Assembly: GCA_902774295.1 (NCBI GenBank)
Contig: CACYHP010000001.1
Span: 682,001 to 746,000 of the forward strand
From: an uncultured Bacteroidia bacterium
GTDB taxonomy: Bacteria; Bacteroidota; Bacteroidia; Bacteroidales; F082
Reading direction: 5' to 3'
DNA length: 64,000 nucleotides
This document shows positions 6,945 through 14,940 of this stretch, piece by piece (the stretch's first letter is position 1; every line of letters begins with the position of its first letter). The notes under the pieces are model-generated. The model did not search any database and was not told the DNA's origin. It saw nothing but the letters and a program-made list of their open reading frames with translations. Made by a program: the position numbers and the translations under genes.

Positions 6945-8051
6945 TTACAACTTTGATTTGCTACTCTGTAATCTTTTTTGTGCAGCAACCAATCTTTGCT
7001 CTAATTTTTCTATACGTTTATCATGCTCATGATATAATGCTGCAATAGAATTTTCTTTTATTTCCTTAAATGTTTGAATAGCCAATTTGATTATTCGTAC
7101 TTCATCTTCATACAATTTATAATTGAAATACATTGCAATTAGTCTATCATACATAGATGTCCAATATAAACCTCTGTATTTTTCAGCAATAAGCCTCTCA
7201 TATATGTCTGCTGCTGTTTTATAATCAAATCCGTTATCAGCCACACGTCCTTCCTTGATCAATTTGTTGAAATAATCAAGAATCTTTCTGCACTTTTTTA
7301 CAATTTTTGCGTCATTGACGACAGGCATATTATATACATCCAAATCATTGCATAAATCTGTATAAACTACTTTCATGTGTGATTCAGGTGGAATTATTTT
7401 TTCTTTGTATGTTCCAAGTAGTTTCTCAAGTTTGTGTTTATATATTGAGATGTCTTTCTCCCTTGAGTCCGAAGAAGCTAATGATATTGCACTATCTAAA
7501 TATTCACGTTCTTTTTCAAAATCGTTCAGCTTATGATAAATGGCAATCAGACCATTATATGCTAAAAGATTTTGACCAATGCAATCTGATTTGAACCATT
7601 TGTTTACAGTTTTATAATCTGTTTGTAAAGACAGATTGTATGAAGTTATAGCAGATTCAAACTGATATTTTTGTCTATAAATATCCCCTTCAAGTCTTAA
7701 ATGACTTATTTTATCGTATATAGCCTGTTGTTTTTCAATATTTTGCAGTCTTTTTATATCATTTTGTTTCTGACGCCGATTTAAGTCAACCCATTTAAGA
7801 TATTTGTCTTTAATGACAATAACTTTAAACCGACCTTCTTCGGATGATTTAAATAATGGAATGTCGGAGAAACGTTTGGGTTTATTAGGAAAGAAATCTA
7901 CAATGATTTTTGCATGAAAACCATCAATGTCTTCATCGTCATCAATTAAAGCATAGTTTCCGTAAGAAAGCTTTTCTTCATCAATCATTATACATCCTTC
8001 GGGTATAACGATTTCTTTTTTCTCGCCAGTATAAAAATCTTCAACTTCCAT
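6945..8051 (-). CDS. TPR-like helical repeat protein, partner of the HEPN gene
   Basis: A 368-residue cytosolic protein. The N-terminal part (1-90) is a small beta-rich acidic domain (EIVIPEGCIMIDEEKLSYGN then LIDDDEDIDGF). A charged linker (NRRQKQNDIKRLQNIEKQQ, about 98-116) leads to helical repeats of TPR type: LRLEGDIYRQKYQFESAITSY, NGLIAIYHKLNDFEKEREYL and a second block near YKTAADIYERLIAEKY. It ends in a coiled-coil-like tail (IEKLEQRLVAAQKRLQSS). TPR proteins often sense or scaffold. It is the first gene of the operon with the putative HEPN gene and has its own -7 box (TATATTTGC, minus strand, 8076-8084). No catalytic motif is visible. Confidence 0.7.
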   Translation of the reverse strand: MEVEDFYTGEKKEIVIPEGCIMIDEEKLSYGNYALIDDDEDIDGFHAKIIVDFFPNKPKRFSDIPLFKSSEEGRFKVIVIKDKYLKWVDLNRRQKQNDIKRLQNIEKQQAIYDKISHLRLEGDIYRQKYQFESAITSYNLSLQTDYKTVNKWFKSDCIGQNLLAYNGLIAIYHKLNDFEKEREYLDSAISLASSDSREKDISIYKHKLEKLLGTYKEKIIPPESHMKVVYTDLCNDLDVYNMPVVNDAKIVKKCRKILDYFNKLIKEGRVADNGFDYKTAADIYERLIAEKYRGLYWTSMYDRLIAMYFNYKLYEDEVRIIKLAIQTFKEIKENSIAALYHEHDKRIEKLEQRLVAAQKRLQSSKSKL

Positions 8052-8075
8052 TTTGGTTAATTTTTATATTAGATG

Positions 8076-8084
8076 GCAAATATA
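8076..8084 (-). promoter_or_regulatory. -7 box of the TPR-HEPN operon
   Basis: TATATTTGC on the minus strand, about 25 bases upstream of the ATG at 8051, a TAnnTTTG match. Confidence 0.55.
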
Positions 8085-8097
8085 AACAATTTTATAG

Positions 8098-8149
8098 TAC
8101 CAAACAAAAAACCGACGCATCTTTTTATTGACGCGCCGGTTTTTTTTTA
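8098..8149 (-). terminator. nifJ intrinsic terminator (repeat B, right copy)
   Basis: On the minus strand ACCGGCGCGTC pairs fully with GATGCGTCGGT through two G-U wobbles, with an eight-base loop, followed by TTTTTTG. The wobbles pair only in the minus-strand RNA, so it is built for nifJ, whose stop lies at 8204. Its left flank is repeated at 6122. Confidence 0.85.
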
Positions 8150-8203
8150 TTGCGGAAATTCTTTATTCTGTCTTCTGACTACTGTCTTCTGGCTTCTTAA
8201 AGA

Positions 8204-11200
8204 TTATTTTCCTTCGCTCAACTTCTTATATCCTTCATATCTCAGTTTAGCAAACTGCTCTGTCTTGGTGAACAGCTCTTTTGCTTCCTCTGGGAAGGTC
8301 TTCAGCAGTGAGTTGTAACGGACCTCACCCATGATGAAGTTCTGGAACTTGCTCCAGTCAGGCTCTTTGCTGTCGAGGTGGAAACCGTTCTGACCTGCTT
8401 CTTCCTCAGCTGGGTTGAAGCGCCAGAGGTGCCAGTAACCGCAGTCGACGGCGAGCTTCTCTTCTTGCTGTGAGTGGCCCATACCAATCTTAATGCCGTG
8501 GTTGATACATGGAGCGTAGCAGATGACCAATGATGGTCCCGGATATGCTTCAGCTTCCTTGATTGCCTTGAAGTACTGGGCCTGTGATGAACCCATTGCC
8601 ACCTGTGCCACGTAGACGTAGCCGTAGCTCTTGGCAATCATGCCGAGGTCTTTCTTACGTACTTTCTTACCTGATGCAGCGAACTTGGCGACAGCGCCGG
8701 CTGGTGTAGCCTTTGATGACTGACCGCCTGTGTTCGAGTAAACCTCAGTATCGAGGACGAGGACGTTGACGTCTTCGCCTGATGCGAGCACGTGGTCTAA
8801 GCCGCCGAATCCGATATCGTATGCCCAACCGTCACCACCGAAGATCCACTGTGACTTCTTCACGAGGTGATCTTTGAGGTCGAGGATCTGCATGCACTTG
8901 TCGCAGCCGCACTTCTCGCAACCGGCAACGATCTTGTCGGCCAACTCAGCTGTCTTGATGCCGTTCTCACGGTTGTCGATCCACTCCTGGAAGAGCTTCT
9001 TGAGGTCGTCGCTGCAGCACTTGCAGTTGGCGATGGCGTCTTTCATGATGAGCTCGATGCGGTCGCGGAGCTTACGTGTGGCTGTTGCCATACCGAGACC
9101 GAACTCAGCGTTGTCTTCGAACAATGAGTTAGCCCATGCCACGCCCTTGCCTGAACGGTTGTTCTTGCAGTAAGGTGTCGCAGGTGCCGAACCGCCGTAG
9201 ATTGACGAGCAACCTGTTGCGTTGGCGACGAGCATTCTCTCACCGAAGAGCTGTGTGATGGTCTTGATATAAGGTGTCTCACCGCAGCCTGCGCAGGCGC
9301 CCGAGAACTCGAACAATGGCTGTGCGAACTGGCTGTTCTTGGTGTTGGCGTATTTGTCGATGAGGTTGTCTTTGTAGGTGACTTTCTTCTGACCGTATTC
9401 CCAGTTCTTGGCTTCGTCAAGCTGGCTCTCCAACGGTTTCATCACCAATGCTTTCTCCTTAGCAGGGCAGACGTCGGCGCAGTTGCCGCAGCCTGTACAG
9501 TCTAACACTGAAACCTGCATTCTGAAGTGCATGCCTGCCAATTCTTTCGGCATCTTCACGTCGATAGCGTTCATGCCCTTTGGAGCCTTCTTCATCTCTG
9601 CATCTGTCATGACGACCGGACGGATTGCTGCGTGAGGGCAGACCAAAGCGCACTGGTTGCACTGGATACAGTTGGCTGGGTTCCATTCAGGAACGACGGT
9701 GGCGACGCCACGTTTCTCGTAGGCTGTTGTACCTGCCGGGAATGTACCGTCGACGATGTCTTTGAATGCGCTCACTGGGAGGTCGTTACCGCACTGGGCG
9801 ACCATCGGACGCATCACCTTGTTGATGAACTCAGGATCGTCGGCATTGTGCTCGAACACGAAGTCTGTTGTGCAGTCGAGTTTTGCCCATTCGGCTGGGA
9901 TTTCAACCTTTGTGATTTCACCGCCGCGGTCGACAGCTGCGTAGTTCATGTTGACGATGTCTTCACCCTTCTTGCCGTAGCTCTTCACGATGAACTTCTT
10001 CATCTGCTGCACTGCGAGGTCGTAAGGGATAACGCCTGAAATCTTGAAGAATGCGCTCTGGAGGATGGTGTTGGTACGGTTGCCAAGGCCAATCTCAGCT
10101 GCAATCTTGGTAGCGTCGATGATGTACATGTTGATGTTGTTGAGAGCGAGATACTTCTTCACATAGTCAGGAAGATGTTTCTTTGTCTCAGCAACGCTCC
10201 ATGGTGAGTTGTAGAGGAATGTTCCGTTCTTCTTCAAACCGCGGAGACAGTCGTATTTCTTAAGATATGACGGGACGTGCACTGCCACGAAGTCTGGTGT
10301 GCCGACGAGATAAGGAGCCAAGATTGGCTGGTCGCCGAAACGGAGGTGTGAGCAGGTGTAACCGCCTGATTTCTTTGAGTCGTAGTCGAAGTAAGCCTGG
10401 CTGTACTTGTTGGTGTTGTCGCCGATGATCTTGATAGAGTTCTTGTTAGCACCCACAGTACCGTCTGCGCCGAGGCCGTAGAACTTGGCTTCGAATGTGC
10501 CCTTTGGAAGGATAGAGATTTCCTTACCGACTTTGAGTGAACGGTGTGTCACGTCGTCGTTGATACCGACGGTGAACTGGTTCATTGGCTTGTTTGAAGC
10601 GAGGTTCTTGTAAACTGCCAAAATCTGAGCTGGTGTGGTGTCTTTTGATGACAAACCGTAGCGACCGCCGATGATGAGAGGCTTGTTCTCTGCAGGGATA
10701 TCTTTGCAGTTTGCAAATGCTTCGACAACGTCGAGGTACAGAGGATCACCGTTTGCACCCGGTTCTTTTGTTCTGTCGAGGACGCAGATGCGCTTCACTG
10801 TTTCAGGAAGGACAGCACCGAGGTACTTCACGCTGAATGGACGATAGAGGTGAACTGTTACGAGACCGAGTTTCTTGCCTGCTTTGTTCTCCTTGTCGAT
10901 GACGGTCTTGATGACGTCGTTGACTGAACCCATTGCGATGATGACGTCTGTTGCGTCTTTTGCGCCGTAGTATACGAATGGAGCATATTCACGACCAGTG
11001 ATCTTGCTCAGCTGTTTCATATATTTTGCTACGATGTCAGGAAGAGCGTCGTAGTACTTGTTCTGCAACTCTCTTGTCTGGAAGTAGATGTCAGGGTTCT
11101 GTGCTGTACCGCGTGTCACAGGGTGCTCTGGGTTAAGAGCTCTGTCGCGATAAGCCTTCAAAGCCTTGTAGTTGACGAGCTTGCGGAGTTTCTCCATGTC

Positions 11201-11761
11201 GGCTGCTTCAACCTTCTGGATCTCGTGTGATGTGCGGAATCCGTCGAAGAAGTGGAGGAACGGGACGCGGCCTTCGATTGCTGCGAGGTGTGCAACAGGG
11301 GCGAGGTCCATGATTTCCTGCACTGAGCTTGTTGCCAACATTGCGAAACCTGTCTGGCGGGCGCTCATCACGTCGGCGTGGTCGCCGAAGATTGACAATG
11401 CCTGTGCTGCGAGAGCACGTGCTGAGACGTGGAATACGCCTGGGAGCAACTCACCGGCGATTTTGTACATGTTAGGGATCATCAGCAATAAGCCCTGTGA
11501 TGCTGTGTAGGTGGTGGTCAAAGCACCAGCCTGCAATGAGCCGTGCACTGCGCCTGCAGCACCAGCCTCTGACTGCATCTCAACGACCTTCACTGTGTCG
11601 CCGAAAATATTTTTCTGACCTTTTGCTGCCCATTCGTCGATATACTCTGCCATCGGTGATGACGGGGTGATAGGATAAATGGCGGCAACTTCACTGAACA
11701 TGTAAGCAACGTGGGCTGCTGCCTGGTTGCCGTCACATGTCATAAACTTTTTTTCTGCCAT
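8204..11761 (-). CDS. nifJ: Pyruvate:ferredoxin (flavodoxin) oxidoreductase, single chain
   Basis: Cytosolic TPP and iron-sulfur enzyme that oxidises pyruvate with CoA to acetyl-CoA and CO2, passing electrons to ferredoxin. At 1185 residues it is the full-length homodimeric form. The order is the N-terminal pyruvate-binding region (YPITPSSPMAEYIDEWAAKG), the gamma and CoA regions, two [4Fe-4S] motifs (CIQCNQCALVCP near 698 and CTGCGNCADVCP near 753), a cluster-binding ACAGCGETPYIK, and the TPP-binding part (GDGWAYDIGFGGLDHVL near 973 and SNTGGQSSKATP). Acetyl-CoA made here can feed Pta and AckA, encoded at 54.7-57 kb. It is the last gene of an operon with a lipoprotein and a DivIC-like gene and ends at a strong terminator. 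Confidence 0.98.
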   Translation of the reverse strand: MAEKKFMTCDGNQAAAHVAYMFSEVAAIYPITPSSPMAEYIDEWAAKGQKNIFGDTVKVVEMQSEAGAAGAVHGSLQAGALTTTYTASQGLLLMIPNMYKIAGELLPGVFHVSARALAAQALSIFGDHADVMSARQTGFAMLATSSVQEIMDLAPVAHLAAIEGRVPFLHFFDGFRTSHEIQKVEAADMEKLRKLVNYKALKAYRDRALNPEHPVTRGTAQNPDIYFQTRELQNKYYDALPDIVAKYMKQLSKITGREYAPFVYYGAKDATDVIIAMGSVNDVIKTVIDKENKAGKKLGLVTVHLYRPFSVKYLGAVLPETVKRICVLDRTKEPGANGDPLYLDVVEAFANCKDIPAENKPLIIGGRYGLSSKDTTPAQILAVYKNLASNKPMNQFTVGINDDVTHRSLKVGKEISILPKGTFEAKFYGLGADGTVGANKNSIKIIGDNTNKYSQAYFDYDSKKSGGYTCSHLRFGDQPILAPYLVGTPDFVAVHVPSYLKKYDCLRGLKKNGTFLYNSPWSVAETKKHLPDYVKKYLALNNINMYIIDATKIAAEIGLGNRTNTILQSAFFKISGVIPYDLAVQQMKKFIVKSYGKKGEDIVNMNYAAVDRGGEITKVEIPAEWAKLDCTTDFVFEHNADDPEFINKVMRPMVAQCGNDLPVSAFKDIVDGTFPAGTTAYEKRGVATVVPEWNPANCIQCNQCALVCPHAAIRPVVMTDAEMKKAPKGMNAIDVKMPKELAGMHFRMQVSVLDCTGCGNCADVCPAKEKALVMKPLESQLDEAKNWEYGQKKVTYKDNLIDKYANTKNSQFAQPLFEFSGACAGCGETPYIKTITQLFGERMLVANATGCSSIYGGSAPATPYCKNNRSGKGVAWANSLFEDNAEFGLGMATATRKLRDRIELIMKDAIANCKCCSDDLKKLFQEWIDNRENGIKTAELADKIVAGCEKCGCDKCMQILDLKDHLVKKSQWIFGGDGWAYDIGFGGLDHVLASGEDVNVLVLDTEVYSNTGGQSSKATPAGAVAKFAASGKKVRKKDLGMIAKSYGYVYVAQVAMGSSQAQYFKAIKEAEAYPGPSLVICYAPCINHGIKIGMGHSQQEEKLAVDCGYWHLWRFNPAEEEAGQNGFHLDSKEPDWSKFQNFIMGEVRYNSLLKTFPEEAKELFTKTEQFAKLRYEGYKKLSEGK

Positions 11762-11791
11762 ATTTCTTTTTAGTTAAAAATTTGATTTCAA

Positions 11792-12319
11792 TTATCTATC
11801 ATTGTGGTCGCAACCTTCATGCTGATGGTCGCAACCTTCGTGATTGCCGTCGCATTTCTTGCCTTCGCACTTCTTGCCTTCGCACTTCTTGCCGTCACAC
11901 TTTTTGCCTTCTTCATGCTTGCATTCGCCTTTGTGCTCTTTGCAGTCACCTTTGTGCTCTTTGCATTCGCCTTCATGTTTTCCGCATTTTCCTTCGTGCT
12001 TGTTGCATTCAGGTTTTGGCATGTTGGCTTTCACTTCCTGCATTTTCTTTGCCATGTCGATGACTTCTGCGCGCTGAGCCTCGTTGAGGTTTTCCCAGTT
12101 GGCGACGCTTTCAACTATCTTGTCCATGCAAGCCATCATCTCTGGGCACATACCTGGCATAGGCATATCACCGTGATGATCGCATTCATGCTGATGCTTG
12201 TCACACTGTTCTTTTTTGTCTTTGCACTGTTTTTCGCAGTTAGCGTTGTTTTCCTGTTTTTCGCAGCATGATGTCATCAAAAATGCCACGAGACCGATTG
12301 CTAATAAGTACTTTTTCAT
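11792..12319 (-). CDS. Cys/His/Lys-rich putative metal-binding lipoprotein
   Basis: A 175-residue lipoprotein: signal peptide MKKYLLAIGLVAFLMTSC with lipobox cysteine at 18, then two low-complexity regions rich in Cys, His, Lys and Glu around a short helical segment (about 60-100, EAQRAEVIDMAKKMQEVKAN). The tail carries repeated KHEGxC, KEHKGxC and EGKKC units and ends GCDHQHEGCDHNDR. The density of Cys and His suggests binding of a soft or transition metal at the cell envelope, by composition only. It lies 30 bases upstream of nifJ in the same direction, so it is probably co-transcribed; a link with iron or cluster supply is a guess. No homologous named family is recognised. Confidence 0.8.
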   Translation of the reverse strand: MKKYLLAIGLVAFLMTSCCEKQENNANCEKQCKDKKEQCDKHQHECDHHGDMPMPGMCPEMMACMDKIVESVANWENLNEAQRAEVIDMAKKMQEVKANMPKPECNKHEGKCGKHEGECKEHKGDCKEHKGECKHEEGKKCDGKKCEGKKCEGKKCDGNHEGCDHQHEGCDHNDR

Positions 12320-12344
12320 ATCTGTAAATTTTATGATTGTTATG

Positions 12345-12641
12345 TTATTCTTTTTTATCCAAAATGTAAATCACTTCGTCGTCACGTTTCATGAGATGCT
12401 GCTCGCGCGCCACTTTCTCGAGCAATGCCGAGTCCTTCTTCAAATCGTGCAGCGTCTGTTCCTGCTTCTCAATTTCGTGGTCGTAATACTCGACCTGTTT
12501 CTTTACTTTCCTCAACTTTCTGTAGCTCTTTCCCTGCTCAAAAACGTTATATTGGTCGATAAAAATAATGACAGCGGCGAATATCAACGTCGCGATGACA
12601 TATTTGTTGGAAAATTTCTTTAAAACATCCTTAAAATTCAT
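12345..12641 (-). CDS. Septum formation initiator family protein (DivIC/FtsB-like)
   Basis: A 98-residue bitopic protein: short cytoplasmic N terminus, one transmembrane helix (about 15-30), then a periplasmic coiled coil (KLRKVKKQVEYYDHEIEKQE) and the family motif LEKVAREQHLMKRDDEVIYIL. DivIC/FtsB proteins link early and late cell-division factors at the septum. Length and layout are typical. It is the first gene of the run toward the lipoprotein and nifJ, with a -7 box (TATTTTTGC, minus strand, 12657-12665) 16 bases before the start. Confidence 0.88.
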   Translation of the reverse strand: MNFKDVLKKFSNKYVIATLIFAAVIIFIDQYNVFEQGKSYRKLRKVKKQVEYYDHEIEKQEQTLHDLKKDSALLEKVAREQHLMKRDDEVIYILDKKE

Positions 12642-12656
12642 CTGTCAAAATTTTTT

Positions 12657-12665
12657 GCAAAAATA
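12657..12665 (-). promoter_or_regulatory. -7 box of the divIC-lipoprotein-nifJ operon
   Basis: TATTTTTGC on the minus strand, immediately upstream of the divIC-like gene. No similar box is seen in the short gaps before the lipoprotein or nifJ, so this may drive all three. Confidence 0.5.
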
Positions 12666-12718
12666 ATGTTTTTTTCTGAAAAATAATACCTGTTTTAGAA
12701 CAATTATCAACAATTTTA

Positions 12719-12727
12719 TTATTTTTG
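12719..12727 (+). promoter_or_regulatory. -7 box of the secreted transglutaminase-like gene
   Basis: TTATTTTTGC contains a TAnnTTTG match 23 bases before the ATG at 12750. Confidence 0.5.
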
Positions 12728-12749
12728 CAATGTCAAAATAAAAACACAC

Positions 12750-14375
12750 ATGAAAAAACTTATTTTCACCTTGACTTTTATTATTGCCGCTTTTGCTTCA
12801 TTTTCGCAAGATGATGAGTATCAGAAGTTTATAGAGCAAAGAAATAAACAGCTTCAGGAGAAGCAGGCTGCTTATCAGAAGGGTGTGGCTGATAAGAATA
12901 AGGAGATGCAGGATTATATCGATAAACAGAATAAGGAGTTTGCCGATTTCGTGGCTAAGCAATGGGAGCTTTTCAACGATTTCGCAAAGGACAGACTCGC
13001 TATGTCGCAGCCTAAGATGGAAAAGATGCCAGTAGCAGAAAATACTGGTGAAGACATCACTATAAAGTCATCGGAAATCAGGTATAATAAGGAGGAAGAA
13101 CTGCCCAAAGTGACACATTCTATCGCTGTCGCGTATGAGGATGAAGATGACAACAACTATGAGCTGAAAAACCGCCTCGGCGCTGACGGACCTGTCGAGC
13201 TCCCGACCAAGGATTTCGACAAGTCGAAGAGATTGAACATTGACAACAGCACTAATATTTTGCTTAATTTCTACGGTCGTCAGGTCTCTATTCATGTTGA
13301 CCCGAAGCTGAAGATGAAAAGCACCGGAATCGAGGAGAAACAGGTTGCCAATTATTTCACGAACATATCGAAATGCCAGGATGAGACGCATGCCTTGTGG
13401 GGTGAAATCGACAACGTTGTCAATGAGTTCGGGCTGAACGAATGGGGCTATTTCTGCCTCCTGCGCACCCTCTCGGAGAGGATGTTCACGAATGTCAACG
13501 ACAGAGTGCTTTTCTGCTTCTATATGCTTAGAAATGAAGGCGGTTTCAAGACTCGTCTGGCACGCGGTCAGGAGTCGGGTGCACTGACGCTGCTCATCGC
13601 GATTGACAACAGCAAACAGGTTTATTCCTACACTTATTTCCGCTTCAACGACGACGATTCTGGCAAGACCCAAGTGAAATATTACACCGTGTACGGCGGC
13701 GGAAAAGCCAGCGAGGCCGTGTATTCTTACGATTACTGCAAACAAGATGCCGAGAAACGACAGATGTGCCTTGACTTCAACAACAACCTGAACATGGGCA
13801 GCTGCGACGTGAGAAGAACCGTGAAACTCACAAAGACCGACAATATCACGTTGCCATATAACAAGTCGCACATGGCATATCTCGACGATGTCCCGATGAC
13901 GGTGTTCCCGATTTATTTCCAGAGCCCGGTGGCTATCGAGGCACAGCAGGTGCTCCAAAAGAAATTCAACGAGATGAAAAACGACTACACGCCTACACAG
14001 TTCATCGCGATGCTGCTCCATTTCGTGCAGACAGGCTTCGACTATAAAACCGACGAGGAACAGTTCGGCTACGAGAAATATTTCTATCCGGAAGAGGTGA
14101 TAGGATATCCTTACTGCGACTGCGAAGACCGCTCGGCGATGTTCGCTTGGCTGGTTCAGAAATACACCAATGCCAAAGTCATTGGACTTCAATACGAAGG
14201 ACATGTGGCGACAGCTGTCTGGTTTGGTGACGATGCCGAGGTCAAAGGCGACGGCTTCATGTACGGCGGCAAGAAATATTACGTCTGCGACCCGACATAC
14301 ATCAACGCATCGATTGGCATGACAATGCCTCAGTATAAGAATAAGACGCCAAAAGTTATTAAATTGAAGAAATAA
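12750..14375 (+). CDS. Secreted protein with C-terminal transglutaminase-like domain
   Basis: A 541-residue exported protein: signal peptide MKKLIFTLTFIIAAFASFSQ, a strongly charged helical region (about 22-85, with KEMQDYIDKQNKEFADFVAK), a middle domain of unknown type (about 140-400) and a C-terminal transglutaminase-like core. In the core YCDCEDRSAMFAWLV supplies the Cys, EGHVATAVWF the His and YVCDPTYINA the Asp of the triad. The CDCEDRS pattern is typical of papain-fold transglutaminase-like proteases. No sorting domain is seen, so it is probably periplasmic. The substrate is unknown. A palindromic repeat lies directly downstream. Confidence 0.8.
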   Translation: MKKLIFTLTFIIAAFASFSQDDEYQKFIEQRNKQLQEKQAAYQKGVADKNKEMQDYIDKQNKEFADFVAKQWELFNDFAKDRLAMSQPKMEKMPVAENTGEDITIKSSEIRYNKEEELPKVTHSIAVAYEDEDDNNYELKNRLGADGPVELPTKDFDKSKRLNIDNSTNILLNFYGRQVSIHVDPKLKMKSTGIEEKQVANYFTNISKCQDETHALWGEIDNVVNEFGLNEWGYFCLLRTLSERMFTNVNDRVLFCFYMLRNEGGFKTRLARGQESGALTLLIAIDNSKQVYSYTYFRFNDDDSGKTQVKYYTVYGGGKASEAVYSYDYCKQDAEKRQMCLDFNNNLNMGSCDVRRTVKLTKTDNITLPYNKSHMAYLDDVPMTVFPIYFQSPVAIEAQQVLQKKFNEMKNDYTPTQFIAMLLHFVQTGFDYKTDEEQFGYEKYFYPEEVIGYPYCDCEDRSAMFAWLVQKYTNAKVIGLQYEGHVATAVWFGDDAEVKGDGFMYGGKKYYVCDPTYINASIGMTMPQYKNKTPKVIKLKK

Positions 14376-14383
14376 TCATTCTC

Positions 14384-14481
14384 GTCATTTCGAGTGAAGC
14401 GAAGCGGAATCGAGAAATCTCAGACAAACGAAAACGAAAGCTCCTGATAATCGAAGATTTCTCCACTTCTGTCGAAATGAC
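14384..14481. repeat. Complete GTCATTTCGA palindromic element (MITE/REP-like)
   Basis: Arms begin GTCATTTCGA and end TCGAAATGAC, with inner AGAAATCT and AGATTTCT pairing; about 98 bases. It fills most of the 124-base gap between two plus-strand genes. The same family occurs as a half copy at 2249 and inside malQ at 63388. Confidence 0.85.
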
Positions 14482-14499
14482 AAATTTAAAGAATACGTT

Positions 14500-14940
14500 A
14501 TGAAAAAAAAGCTTTGGATTACAATTCTGATTATTATAGCAGCGGCAGGTGTCGCCTTTGCAGTGTATTATATCTGGTTTGCCGACCATAAAAAGTATTA
14601 TCAGCCAGAGGTGGTGGAACCGCCTGTTTTTCATGACATCGAGTTCGATACCGACCTGCTGATTGGCGTATGGAAAGAAGAGGATTTGTATTATCGCTAC
14701 AACGACGACGGAACAGCCGTCACCTGGGATCTTGCCGACGATGTCCTTGAAGATGAAGGCACAGAACTCGACTGGACTCTTGAACACAATATCTTCACCC
14801 ATTATTATAAAATGGAAATCGGCGGCGTGATTCCGAAAATCTATAACATGAGAGTTCTTGAACTTGATGTGATGGAATACGATGACGATTATGGCGTGAG
14901 CCACAAATTCTCAAAAGTCGACGAAGAGCTGATTAATTAA
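14500..14940 (+). CDS. Small anchored protein with a lipocalin-like core, function unknown
   Basis: A 146-residue protein with an N-terminal transmembrane helix (MKKKLWITILIIIAAAGVAF, running to about 27) and a soluble outside domain. The stretch LLIGVWKEEDLYYRYNDDGT followed by LDWTLEHNIFTHYY resembles small lipocalin-like domains of Bacteroidota, where a GxW motif opens the barrel. Function unknown. It converges with the large TPR gene and overlaps its stop by a few bases. The palindromic element at 14384-14481 lies 18 bases upstream, so any promoter must be inside or next to that repeat. Confidence 0.68.
   Translation: MKKKLWITILIIIAAAGVAFAVYYIWFADHKKYYQPEVVEPPVFHDIEFDTDLLIGVWKEEDLYYRYNDDGTAVTWDLADDVLEDEGTELDWTLEHNIFTHYYKMEIGGVIPKIYNMRVLELDVMEYDDDYGVSHKFSKVDEELIN

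Noticed and set aside
9527..10039. Antisense open frame over nifJ, with other long frames at 15749-16384 and 11804-12271
   Set aside because: They lie opposite conserved genes and reflect codon bias on the complementary strand; no signal or domain is seen.
13068..14204. Long antisense open frame of 378 codons opposite the secreted transglutaminase-like gene
   Set aside because: It mirrors a well-supported plus-strand gene with signal peptide and catalytic motifs; its own translation has no start context, promoter or recognisable domain.
14359..14904. Minus-strand open frame of 181 codons across the palindromic element at 14384-14481
   Set aside because: Its apparent sequence (FVISTEVEKSS-like) is a translation of the repeat element and of the complement of the plus-strand gene.
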